Positions 16,457-23,510 are shown, counted from the first letter of the stretch. The stretch is 25,885 nt of DNA from an uncultured Bacteroidales bacterium (GCA_937926515.1 CALAZZ010000152.1:1-25885), one strand, 5' to 3'. Numbers and translations: made by a program. The notes: generated by a model not told the origin, from the sequence alone.

Positions 16457-16840
16457 TCAGGCACTTACATTGGGTTTAACATTCATCCTGATCAAACCGA
16501 TATGTTCAAGCCGGTTTGCATTGATCCACTGAAGCACAGCATCATACCTGTCAACAGGAACTATTAAACGTGGTTTTACACCAGCGGTTTTTGACACTTT
16601 GAGATAATTGCGACATTTCTCAATAACTTTCTGTTTTTGTGATGGTTTGGCTTCAATGAACTCATAAACCAATTTCTTGCCTCTTATCTCTGCTGAAACA
16701 TCCGGTTTGAGGGTCATATTCTCCGATTCCAATTCAAATTGTGGCGGTCTCATTTTACCGACAGCATTAGATCGGACATCTTGATAACCCTTATTGTCCA
16801 AATGATTATGAAATAACTGAATGATCTTTTTTCTTGACAT
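16457..16840 (-). CDS. Small protein with PD-(D/E)XK-nuclease-like motif
   Basis: 127 residues from ATG 16840; a GTG at 16852 would add four residues. I do not recognise a named family. Counting from the GTG start, residues 50-69 read PDVSAEIRGKKLVYEFIEAK, that is, PD, a beta hairpin, then E-A-K, which is the spacing of the PD-(D/E)XK endonuclease fold (D51, E67, K69). A helix with conserved-looking KQKVIEKCRNYLKVSK and the strand PRLIVPVDRYD follow, also as in this fold. Such a domain may cut nucleic acid or be a non-catalytic relative. The gene has a -7 box overlapped by an inverted repeat shared with the MarR gene (16872-16892), so it seems to be under the MarR regulator. Its role beside transport and racemase genes is unclear. 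Confidence 0.6.
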   Translation of the reverse strand: MSRKKIIQLFHNHLDNKGYQDVRSNAVGKMRPPQFELESENMTLKPDVSAEIRGKKLVYEFIEAKPSQKQKVIEKCRNYLKVSKTAGVKPRLIVPVDRYDAVLQWINANRLEHIGLIRMNVKPNVSA

Positions 16841-16871
16841 CTTATTATTCACTATGAATTATTCTAATTTA

Positions 16872-16892
16872 GTTTCTACAGAAACAAAAATA
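16872..16892 (-). promoter_or_regulatory. Promoter (-7 box) overlapped by candidate MarR operator
   Basis: The minus strand reads TATTTTTG (16892-16885), an exact -7 box. It runs directly into an inverted repeat, plus strand GTTTCTACAGAAAC (16872-16885), 6-bp perfect arms around AC, that would cover the transcription start. The same element with one changed base is found at 17572-17585 beside the MarR start. No -33 TTG is seen at the normal distance. Confidence 0.55.
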
Positions 16893-16917
16893 CAACTTTT
16901 TTTTGACATAGCCATTG

Positions 16918-16933
16918 TTGATTCGTGAATCAA
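16918..16933. repeat. 16-bp palindrome upstream of the PD-(D/E)XK-like gene promoter
   Basis: TTGATTCGTGAATCAA has 7-bp perfect arms around a GT/AC centre. The centre is roughly 46 bp before the expected transcription start of the leftward unit. It does not match the MarR element closely and may be the site of a second regulator. The rest of the 16853-17084 gap shows no gene. Confidence 0.45.
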
Positions 16934-17084
16934 TGAAAGTCAGGTATTTAAGAATATCATTCATAGCCCTCCATCCCAATGAAACCGTGTATGATAATAA
17001 GCTGTCTTAAAGTAAATTTGTGTTCCCAATATTTAACCGTTGAAAAAACGAATCGCACAAACAGAAGTCAAAAGAAACACCACA

Positions 17085-17564
17085 CTACTCATCTGCAGGC
17101 CTGAAATCATCCAATGCAATCAATGGAGAGGCAGGTTCCTCCAATTCAAACATTTCCACCAAAAGTTGCATTGATTTTTTGAGGTCAAGTAATTGGTCAT
17201 CAGGCAAGTCCTTCAACTTCTTGGAAAGTTGTTGATGCATGAGTTCAGGTGAAATCTCAAGCAGCTTAAAACCACTGGCTGTCAGGGCAATCGTATTCAC
17301 ACGCTTATCTCCTGATTTGGGAAGCCGGGCAAGAAAACCTTTTTTCTCCAACCTATTAACGATACCGGTTACAGTGCTCAGGTTCAGGTTCAGGTTTTTC
17401 GCAATCGCAGTGGTGGTGGAGTGATAATCATCACACTGTGAGAGGTAATTCAAACATAGCAACTGGGGGATGCTTATCCCAAACTCCTTCTGTATACGCT
17501 TGGATTCCAGATTGAGAGACCTGACTATTTTTCTAATATTGATGAGTACGTCTGTATATATCAT
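17085..17564 (-). CDS. MarR family transcriptional regulator
   Basis: 159 residues from ATG 17564 (MIYTDVLINIRKIV). The winged helix-turn-helix is plain: LLCLNYLSQCDDYHSTTTAIAKNLN (helices 2-3), NLSTVTGIVNRLEKKGFLARL (recognition helix region) and the wing SGDKRVNTIALTASG, followed by C-terminal dimer helices. MarR proteins usually repress their own and neighbouring genes and let go when a small ligand binds. The frame is open back to ATG 17627, but the extra 21 codons would span a -7-like box (TAATTTGG, 17604-17597) and the inverted repeat 17571-17586, so the inner start is preferred. The gene is divergent from the EamA/dehydrogenase pair, and the leftward symporter-racemase genes lie downstream of it. 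Confidence 0.88.
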   Translation of the reverse strand: MIYTDVLINIRKIVRSLNLESKRIQKEFGISIPQLLCLNYLSQCDDYHSTTTAIAKNLNLNLSTVTGIVNRLEKKGFLARLPKSGDKRVNTIALTASGFKLLEISPELMHQQLSKKLKDLPDDQLLDLKKSMQLLVEMFELEEPASPLIALDDFRPADE

Positions 17565-17570
17565 GGTAAT

Positions 17571-17586
17571 GGTTTTTACAGAAACC
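17571..17586. promoter_or_regulatory. Candidate MarR operator in the MarR/EamA divergent gap
   Basis: GGTTTTTACAGAAACC is an inverted repeat around AC, 7 nt before the MarR ATG. Its inner 14 bp differ by one base from the repeat at 16872-16885. With a -7-like box at 17597-17604 it would cover the first transcribed bases of the MarR gene, as expected for autorepression, and it could also act on the EamA promoter about 40 bp away. Confidence 0.55.
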
Positions 17587-17616
17587 AATTGAGGAGCCAA
17601 ATTACGAATTTTAGTG

Positions 17617-17624
17617 TAAATTCG
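17617..17624 (+). promoter_or_regulatory. -7-like box of the EamA/dehydrogenase pair
   Basis: TAAATTCG has one mismatch to TAnnTTTG and lies 23 nt before GTG 17648. A TTG at 17589-17591, directly next to the candidate operator, is 25 nt further upstream, a little more than the usual spacing. Confidence 0.35.
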
Positions 17625-17647
17625 CATTCATTAATTGCTTAGCCTCA

Positions 17648-18622
17648 GTGCCGGAAAAACCTTTCACCATACATCTTTACGCCTTGGCAGCCATGATACT
17701 GTGGGGTATATCCTATATCTGGTCAAAAATCGTATTTGAATACATGGAACCGGCTACTACGGTGATGTTTCGCCTGATCATTTCATCAATATTTTTATTA
17801 TTACTTATCAAAGTAACCAAGCGCTATCAAAAAATACAACGGGAAGACCTTGGTATATTTATGCTCACAGCCCTGTTCAATCCTTTTCTATATTTCGTAG
17901 GGGAAAGTTTTGGGCTTGACAGGGTTTCACCTACAATCAGCTCGGTCATTATAGCCACCATCCCTATTTTTATGCCTTTCGCTGCTTATCTTTATCTAAA
18001 AGAGCGGCTCAGGCTGATCAACTCGATCGGGCTTGCAATATCTTTCATCGGAGTGATCGTGATCGTGGTTGATCGCTCATTTTCATTAAAGGCGGATCCA
18101 CTAGGACTGGCTTTTTTATTTCTTGCAGTCATTTCGGCCATCATTTACGGCATTTTACTTAAAAAGCTCACAGGCAATTACAGTCCCCTTACCATCATTA
18201 CCTATCAAAATATGATCGGTATAGTATATTTTGCACCTTTGGTATTGCTGCTCGAGTGGAACACCCTGCTTAATGTGCAGCCCGATTTCAGGATGGTATC
18301 CAGCCTTTTGCTGCTGGGTGTGTTCGCAAGCTCGCTGGCTTTCGTCTTTTTTGTGAAAGCAATCAAGCACCTTGGCATCGCTAAAGCCAACATCTATACC
18401 AATATGATACCCGTGTTCACCGCTCTTTTTAGTCTGTGGATTTTGCACGAATTGATTACCGCCGATAAAATTGCTGGTATTATACTGGTGATTGCCGGAC
18501 TGGTGTTGTCGCAGCAGGGCAAGAAACACAGCAAAATAAGTGTTCGTATCACAAACCCCACAATACCCATAAAAAATGAAAAAAACAAGAGTTATCGTTT
18601 TAGGCGCAGGACTGGTAGGTAG
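17648..18622 (+). CDS. EamA/DMT family transporter
   Basis: 324 residues with ten membrane segments arranged as two EamA repeats (about 8-140 and 152-288), the normal build of the drug/metabolite transporter superfamily. Repeat landmarks are MILWGISYIWSKIVFEYMEPATTVMFRL and, in the second half, AIKHLGIAKANIYTNMIPVFTALFSLWILHE. Members export or import amino acids and other metabolites. The start is GTG 17648: there is no ATG between it and the in-frame TAG at 17612-17614, and the next Met lies in the first membrane helix. The last 47 nt overlap the next gene, giving a basic tail (SYRFRRRTGR) read from its coenzyme-binding motif in another frame. Tight coupling to the dehydrogenase suggests a linked substrate. 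Confidence 0.86.
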   Translation: MPEKPFTIHLYALAAMILWGISYIWSKIVFEYMEPATTVMFRLIISSIFLLLLIKVTKRYQKIQREDLGIFMLTALFNPFLYFVGESFGLDRVSPTISSVIIATIPIFMPFAAYLYLKERLRLINSIGLAISFIGVIVIVVDRSFSLKADPLGLAFLFLAVISAIIYGILLKKLTGNYSPLTIITYQNMIGIVYFAPLVLLLEWNTLLNVQPDFRMVSSLLLLGVFASSLAFVFFVKAIKHLGIAKANIYTNMIPVFTALFSLWILHELITADKIAGIILVIAGLVLSQQGKKHSKISVRITNPTIPIKNEKNKSYRFRRRTGR

Positions 18623-19727
18623 GCCAATTGCACTTGATCTGGCACTGGATGACAATTTTGATGTTTCGGTTGCTGACATCGATCAAAAAAAACTGGATTC
18701 CTTTAGGCAGACTCATATTCAAGCTATTCATGCTGATCTCAGTGATCGGCAAAAGTTACAGGAGTTGATCCTTCCATTCGACTATGTGGTAAATGCCGTC
18801 CCCGGTTCTATGGGCTTTGAATGCCTGCACCGTATCATCGAGCATGGAAAGGATGTGGTTGATATCGCATTCTATCCTGAAGATATGTTTAGCCTGGATA
18901 AGCTGGCACGCGAGCAGGATGTTTGTGCCATCTGCGATATGGGTGTTGCACCAGGCATGAGCCATCTTTTAACAGGTTATGCTGCTTCTCAATTGGATGA
19001 GGTGAGTAAGGTCCTCATATATGTTGGTGGTTTGCCTGTGAAGCGCGAATGGCCTTGGCAGTACAAGGCCGTCTTCTCCCCTGCTGATGTCATTGAGGAA
19101 TATACCCGGCCAGCACGGCTAGTAGAAAATGGCAAAGAAGTGATCAAAGAGGCCCTTTCGGAAGCTGAATTACTTAACTTTGAACCTGTTGGCATGCTTG
19201 AAGCCTTCAATAGCGATGGGCTCCGATCCTTGGTTAAGACCATTAAGGCCAATTATATGGCCGAGAAGACATTGCGTTACCCGGGGCATATAGAATACAT
19301 TAAGGTGCTAAAGGCCAGTGGATTTTTTGATACCATGCCCACAACATTTAGCGGACATAAGCTCATTCCCCTGACCTTTACCCAGAAGATGCTGTTTGAG
19401 AAGTGGCAGCTTGGTCCCAACGAAGCAGACCTTACCGTCATGAAGATCATGGTGGAAGGGGTAAAAAGCGGCAAACACAAACGCTACACCTACGATCTTT
19501 ATGATACTTACGATGCCGATACCGGCATCCATTCCATGGCTCGTACAACAGGCTATGCTGCAACAATGGCATTGCGCATGATGGCTGAAGGGCTGTATCA
19601 CAAGCCAGGTATACAGGCTCCTGAGTTTGTGGGCCAGGAGCGTTCCTGTGTTGATTTTATACTGGAAGGCCTAAAAAAACGTGGGGTCATTTATAAGGAA
19701 AGCGTTAAGTCAGAAGATGAGGAGTAG
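18576..19727 (+). CDS. Saccharopine-dehydrogenase / lysine 6-dehydrogenase-like NAD(P) enzyme
   Basis: 383 residues. The N-terminus is a Rossmann fold: VIVLGAGLVGRPIALDLA (G10, G12, G15), then the acidic end of strand 2 in VSVADID. Next come DYVVNAVPGSMGF and CDMGVAPGMSHLL. The catalytic C-terminal part includes GGLPVKREWPWQYKAVFS, DVIEEYTRPA and GMLEAFNSDGLRSL. This layout and length fit the stand-alone saccharopine dehydrogenase-like branch that contains L-lysine 6-dehydrogenase (about 385 residues in Geobacillus), which oxidises lysine to allysine/piperideine-6-carboxylate. Saccharopine reductase and carboxynorspermidine dehydrogenase are the alternatives. The start is fixed by the Rossmann motif. 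It overlaps the EamA gene by 47 nt and is followed by a hairpin at 19753-19770. Confidence 0.8.
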   Translation: MKKTRVIVLGAGLVGRPIALDLALDDNFDVSVADIDQKKLDSFRQTHIQAIHADLSDRQKLQELILPFDYVVNAVPGSMGFECLHRIIEHGKDVVDIAFYPEDMFSLDKLAREQDVCAICDMGVAPGMSHLLTGYAASQLDEVSKVLIYVGGLPVKREWPWQYKAVFSPADVIEEYTRPARLVENGKEVIKEALSEAELLNFEPVGMLEAFNSDGLRSLVKTIKANYMAEKTLRYPGHIEYIKVLKASGFFDTMPTTFSGHKLIPLTFTQKMLFEKWQLGPNEADLTVMKIMVEGVKSGKHKRYTYDLYDTYDADTGIHSMARTTGYAATMALRMMAEGLYHKPGIQAPEFVGQERSCVDFILEGLKKRGVIYKESVKSEDEE

Positions 19728-19752
19728 ATTGTATGCTTGATAAATAAACTAC

Positions 19753-19770
19753 TTGCCAGGTTTCTGGCAA
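19753..19770 (+). terminator. Hairpin after the dehydrogenase gene, weak terminator
   Basis: TTGCCAG (19753-19759), loop GTTT and CTGGCAA (19764-19770) make a perfect 7-bp stem 26 nt after the stop codon. A short T-run (19779-19783) starts 8 nt after the stem rather than directly, so it is a weak intrinsic terminator or a protective 3' hairpin. Confidence 0.45.
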
Positions 19771-19790
19771 ATTCATCATTTTTAATTTCC

Positions 19791-19819
19791 TGCGAAAATT
19801 GTTAGTTTTGTTTTTCGCA
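19791..19819. repeat. 8-bp inverted repeat enclosing a -7-like box
   Basis: Perfect arms TGCGAAAA (19791-19798) and TTTTCGCA (19812-19819) flank a 13-nt loop that contains TAGTTTTG (19803-19810), an exact -7 match. No convincing gene begins right after it; the next coding start is 19931. It could be a regulated promoter for that gene with a leader of about 115 nt. Confidence 0.35.
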
Positions 19820-19930
19820 ATGTTGATAATACTGAACTAATTCGACAAAACAGAACGAATAGTACAAATGGTGTTGCGAACTAATGCAAGATAGATTGGT
19901 GGTTGGTTTAAGTTTTACTAAAGCACTAAG

Positions 19931-20614
19931 ATGGTAGACCAAAACAAGCCGGAAAAGCCTATAGCAAAGATATTTTGTAAAAGAATTCTATTGCCGTCAA
20001 TGAAAGGTTTACTGGTTGCATTCTTATTTTCCATCTTATTAATTTCCGCTTCAATACGGCTCCATGCTCAGCCCAAATACATAGAAAAATCTGCGAAATA
20101 TGAGGTAAGTGTTTTTGGCAAGCGCATCGGACATTTCACCGTCAATCAGAAAGAATCAGAAAATCGCATCGAAATAAATACCCTCACTGAGGTTGAAGTT
20201 CGAATTGTTTTTACCTTTAAGGTAAAATTTGTCCAGCGAAGCATCTACAGGGATGGAGTCCTGGTCAGCTCCAGGGTTCAAACCTACAAAAATGACCAGA
20301 TCAATTCAGATATGCACCTGGAACGAAATGGAGGTATGTATACTGTGGTGGAGGATGGTAAAACCCGTACATTTGAAGGAAAAATAACCTACAGTGGCAG
20401 TTTGCTTTACTTTAATGAACCTGAAGAAATCACATCCATTTATATGGAACGTAGCGGCGAAAGCGCTGATATTGAATCCCTTACTGACAATTCTTATATT
20501 TTGAGTAGGGAAAAGGGCAGCAGAACCAACAAATACTATTATGAAGATGGCATTTTAACAAGGGCCGTTTTGTCACACCCTCTTGCCAGCATACACCTTC
20601 TGCTAGTGATCTAA
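19931..20614 (+). CDS. DUF6134 family periplasmic protein
   Basis: 227 residues from ATG 19931. ATG 20000 is an equally good start, giving a classic signal peptide that begins MKGLLVAFLFSILLISASI and ends in LHAQ; the longer form only adds a basic leader. The mature part matches DUF6134, a Bacteroidota family: KYEVSVFGKRIGHFTVNQ, KVKFVQRSIYRDGVLVSSRV, TYSGSLLYFNEPEEITSIYMERSGE and a final NKYYYEDGILTRA. It is a beta-rich secreted protein of unknown role, distantly reminiscent of DUF3108 proteins. The TauE/SafE gene begins 24 nt after its stop, so the two may be co-transcribed. Confidence 0.72.
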   Translation: MVDQNKPEKPIAKIFCKRILLPSMKGLLVAFLFSILLISASIRLHAQPKYIEKSAKYEVSVFGKRIGHFTVNQKESENRIEINTLTEVEVRIVFTFKVKFVQRSIYRDGVLVSSRVQTYKNDQINSDMHLERNGGMYTVVEDGKTRTFEGKITYSGSLLYFNEPEEITSIYMERSGESADIESLTDNSYILSREKGSRTNKYYYEDGILTRAVLSHPLASIHLLLVI

Positions 20615-20638
20615 AAGAATAACAATTTGATACACCTT

Positions 20639-21436
20639 ATGGTTTATCATTCAAGCATAGAAACAGCTTACTATTTACTACCACTGATCGGATTCTTGAT
20701 CGGTTTGTTTGCCACCCTGATTGGTGGCGGCGGTGGTTTTTTCTTTATACCCTTGTTGATATTGCTATACCAGGTACCTGCCCAAACCGCTGTCATCACA
20801 TCACTTGTGGCAACCCTTCCCATATGCTTTGTTGGATCCGTAATGCATTATCGATATAAACAAATTGAGATCAATTTGGTTGGAACTTTTGCCGTTGCAG
20901 GTATGGCCGGCGCATTTGCCGGTGCTTTTTTGACCAGTGTGATAAGCCCTTCATCACTTAAGCTCGGATTTGGAATATACAGCATATTCATTGCTCTATT
21001 TATGGTTTACCGTACAAGGCGGGACATTCTAAGGCTAAGGGCCAAGAAACCAAATATTCCTTTTTCTATCAGAAAAAAAAGACTCTTAGGTTCAACATTT
21101 GGTTTTTTCTCAGGGCTGATCACCGGCACTTTTGGCACCAGCGGCACTGCTCCCGTCATTATCGGCTTGTTCACATTGCAAATTCCCGTAAAACTCGTTA
21201 TAGGCACATCTATGCTGATCATTCTGATGAATACCCTATTTGCAACAGGAGCTCATATTATCCTTGGAAAGATTGACATCATGTTGGTTGTCTTTCTTTC
21301 GTCAGGTAGCATTGTGGGGGCTATCTTAGGCCCAAAATTACTAGCAAAAATAAAAACAGAACTTTTTGAAAATAAAATCAAATACGGATATTCTTTCGTC
21401 ATAATTGTGCTGGGTTTTCTAATGATTATTGGTTAA
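20639..21436 (+). CDS. TauE/SafE family sulfite/organic anion transporter
   Basis: 265 residues with about eight membrane segments in two related halves. The first half carries GLFATLIGGGGGFFFIPLL, the second GFFSGLITGTFGTSGTAPVI; these two G-rich hairpins are the hallmark of the TauE/SafE (DUF81) family. Members export sulfite, sulfoacetate or other organic anions across the inner membrane; the substrate is not clear here. The frame extends to TTG 20627, but ATG 20639 is preferred. It is 15 nt from the CdsA-like gene, so it may share its transcript. Confidence 0.84.
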   Translation: MVYHSSIETAYYLLPLIGFLIGLFATLIGGGGGFFFIPLLILLYQVPAQTAVITSLVATLPICFVGSVMHYRYKQIEINLVGTFAVAGMAGAFAGAFLTSVISPSSLKLGFGIYSIFIALFMVYRTRRDILRLRAKKPNIPFSIRKKRLLGSTFGFFSGLITGTFGTSGTAPVIIGLFTLQIPVKLVIGTSMLIILMNTLFATGAHIILGKIDIMLVVFLSSGSIVGAILGPKLLAKIKTELFENKIKYGYSFVIIVLGFLMIIG

Positions 21437-21451
21437 AATTGCGTGTTCATA

Positions 21452-22189
21452 ATGGATCTGATTCGAGGTATATATCTAATCATACTTGCTTATTTCGTCC
21501 TTGGCGGGATTGGGTTCTATCTGATCAACAGAAGAAGAGACCCTCAAGTGGCAAGGAAGAGTTATATAAAATTTGCTGTTTACTTTGTAATAATAAATAT
21601 CCTTTACGCAAGCATTGTGGTTGTTCCGAGAGCATTTAACTATTCAGCCGTGGTTATTGTCTGTGTCGGATTTTATGAGCTATATCAGTTATTTAGGAAA
21701 TGCCAATATCAGAATGAAGTATTTTTTGCACTGGCATGTTTGATTTATCTTGTTCTATCTGCCGGTTTTATTAGTTTCAGTCGGCTGTATGATTCCAGGC
21801 TCATCTTATACGCATTTCTGTTGATATCCATTTTTGATAGCTTCAGCCAGATTAGCGGTCAATTGTGGGGAAAAAAACTGCTTTTTCCTAATATAAGCCC
21901 GAATAAAACTCTAGGTGGACTGACCGGAGGTGGCATCGCAACCATACTAAGTGCAGGATTGCTTCGTAACCTGATTACAATAAATATGATAAGCTCCATG
22001 ATATTGGTTGCTGGTTTGATCATTTTTGCTTTTGCAGGTGATGTTGCAGCCTCATGGTACAAAAGGGTATTTAAGGCAAAGGATTTTAGCAAGCTTATCC
22101 CCGGTCATGGCGGTTTTCTGGATCGTTTTGACAGCCTGATTACCGCGGGCGCCTGGGTTTATTTATATACACAATTTTGTATCTTCTAA
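21452..22189 (+). CDS. Phosphatidate cytidylyltransferase (CdsA)-like protein
   Basis: 245 residues with about seven membrane helices. The CdsA signature is complete at residues 201-227: SWYKRVFKAKD, then PGHGGFLDRFD, fitting S-x-x-K-R-x4-K-D ... P-G-H-G-G-x-x-D-R-x-D. The upstream DSFSQISGQLWGKKL and FPNISPNKTLGG (about 129-156) are the second conserved region. CdsA makes CDP-diacylglycerol from phosphatidic acid and CTP. The chain is somewhat short and the N-terminal helices look divergent, so it may be a second, special-purpose enzyme rather than the housekeeping CdsA. A GTG at 21443 is the alternative start. It is followed 14 nt later by the CTP-kinase-like gene. Confidence 0.85.
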   Translation: MDLIRGIYLIILAYFVLGGIGFYLINRRRDPQVARKSYIKFAVYFVIINILYASIVVVPRAFNYSAVVIVCVGFYELYQLFRKCQYQNEVFFALACLIYLVLSAGFISFSRLYDSRLILYAFLLISIFDSFSQISGQLWGKKLLFPNISPNKTLGGLTGGGIATILSAGLLRNLITINMISSMILVAGLIIFAFAGDVAASWYKRVFKAKDFSKLIPGHGGFLDRFDSLITAGAWVYLYTQFCIF

Positions 22190-22203
22190 TATAAAATTAG
22201 ACT

Positions 22204-22878
22204 ATGGTCAACTCAATAGTAATCGCAATAATTTACCTGATTGGAATAGCCATTTTACTAATTTTCAATGAGCTTAATTATCGCAGAATGAGAGTAAAAG
22301 GAGAAATTACAAGAAAGTTTGCTCATTTTACAGCTACCATGGCGACCATCCCTTTCCCTTACATTTTCGACTCCCATTGGCATGTGCTTATGCTTGCAGT
22401 GATCTTCTTTTTAGCGCTAATACTTACCCAAGGCGGCACACTTCTCAAATCCATTCATGATATCAAACGCAAATCCATGGGCAGTTACCTGCTGCCATTT
22501 GCCATATATATATCTTTTTTGATCTCGAACCTTTTAGATAACAAAATACTATTTATTTTGCCCATGCTTATCCTTGCCATATGTGACCCAATGGCTGCCA
22601 TTCTTGGTATGAGTGAGAACATCCCAAATGGAAAGCTAAATTTTTTCGGAATTAAATCCGAAAAAACCATAATCGGCACCACAGCTTTTTTCGTTACCAG
22701 CTTTACAATTAGCATTATAGCCTTATATTTTAATCGCGCTGCTTTTGACCTTAAAACCTTCTATATAGCCATTACCCTGGCATTGGCGACAACACTGGCT
22801 GAACTTTCCAGTTGGCGTGGATCAGATAATCTTAGCATCCCTCTTTTCGCTATTGCAGTATTGCTACTGCTGCTATAG
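22204..22878 (+). CDS. CTP-dependent polyprenol/diacylglycerol kinase-like membrane protein
   Basis: 224 residues, six to seven membrane helices. The layout matches the dolichol kinase/phytol kinase/Dgk1 family, which is related to CdsA and uses CTP to phosphorylate a lipid alcohol: GEITRKFAHF (about 33-42), ICDPMAAILG (126-135), KSEKTIIGTTAFF (151-163), and LAELSSWRGSDNLSIPL (198-214), equivalent to the usual E..... .DN..IP segment. In yeast, Dgk1 makes phosphatidic acid from diacylglycerol; in plants, VTE5 phosphorylates phytol. The substrate here is unknown, though neighbours favour diacylglycerol or an isoprenoid alcohol. It begins 14 nt after the CdsA-like stop and precedes the CDP-alcohol phosphatidyltransferase by 47 nt. 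Confidence 0.78.
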   Translation: MVNSIVIAIIYLIGIAILLIFNELNYRRMRVKGEITRKFAHFTATMATIPFPYIFDSHWHVLMLAVIFFLALILTQGGTLLKSIHDIKRKSMGSYLLPFAIYISFLISNLLDNKILFILPMLILAICDPMAAILGMSENIPNGKLNFFGIKSEKTIIGTTAFFVTSFTISIIALYFNRAAFDLKTFYIAITLALATTLAELSSWRGSDNLSIPLFAIAVLLLLL

Positions 22879-22925
22879 TATGATTTTAATATTGTATAGG
22901 TTTACTAAATCAAAACAATAAGATT

Positions 22926-23510
22926 ATGAAAGTTAACTTTAATGGTGAAAATATCCTAAATGTACCAAACCTTCTTAGCTTTTATAGGCTGATGATTTCT
23001 CCGTTTATCCTATTTCTTGCGCTTAGTTCTCAGGAAAATTTGTTTGTCATTTTCTTGTGTATAAGCCTCATTACTGACATTTTGGATGGAAACATTGCAC
23101 GATTTTTCAAGCTTCAGACTCGCTTCGGGTCAGCTATTGATAACCTTGCCGATATGTTTACCTATGCCATGGCATTGTTGGGTATCTTTATGTTCAGGTG
23201 GGAAGAAATTGAACCGCATGCGTGGTTTCTGTATATTTTCCTGGCAATATTTATACTTAGCTATATCGTTGCTTTTATTCGCTTTGGAAAAATTCCGGGA
23301 TTACATCTTTACGGAGCTGTAACAGCCGGTTATATACAAGGTGTTTTCTTCTTTGTGTTGTTTGTATTTGGGTTTTATGGCTGGATGTATTTCATAGCTG
23401 TAGGTTGGGGTATCGTGGCGTATATTGAGAAGATCATTGTTTTGTTCTTGCTTGACGATATCAGGATCGGGGTAAAAGGACTATACTGGTTGCTAAATTC
23501 GAAAAAGTGA
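22926..23510 (+). CDS. CDP-alcohol phosphatidyltransferase family protein
   Basis: 194 residues with about six membrane helices. The catalytic motif D-x2-D-G-x2-A-R-x8-G-x3-D-x3-D is intact: D51, D54, G55, A58, R59, G68, D72, D76. These enzymes swap CMP of a CDP-lipid for an alcohol; members include phosphatidylglycerophosphate, cardiolipin and phosphatidylinositol synthases. The short NVPNLLSFYRLMISPFILF start is typical of PgsA-type enzymes. The alcohol is not predictable from the motif. It closes the CdsA/kinase/transferase trio and is followed by a long non-coding gap. Confidence 0.86.
   Translation: MKVNFNGENILNVPNLLSFYRLMISPFILFLALSSQENLFVIFLCISLITDILDGNIARFFKLQTRFGSAIDNLADMFTYAMALLGIFMFRWEEIEPHAWFLYIFLAIFILSYIVAFIRFGKIPGLHLYGAVTAGYIQGVFFFVLFVFGFYGWMYFIAVGWGIVAYIEKIIVLFLLDDIRIGVKGLYWLLNSKK

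Noticed and set aside
18155..18679. A 174-codon open frame on the minus strand across the EamA and dehydrogenase genes
   Set aside because: It lies antisense to two well-supported genes, its composition is unlike a protein family (Ser/His/Gln-rich), and no promoter or start context supports it.
21452..23510. Archaeal-type ether-lipid pathway
   Set aside because: The trio would fit late steps, but no glycerol-1-phosphate dehydrogenase or geranylgeranylglyceryl-phosphate synthase is in the window, so there is no positive evidence.
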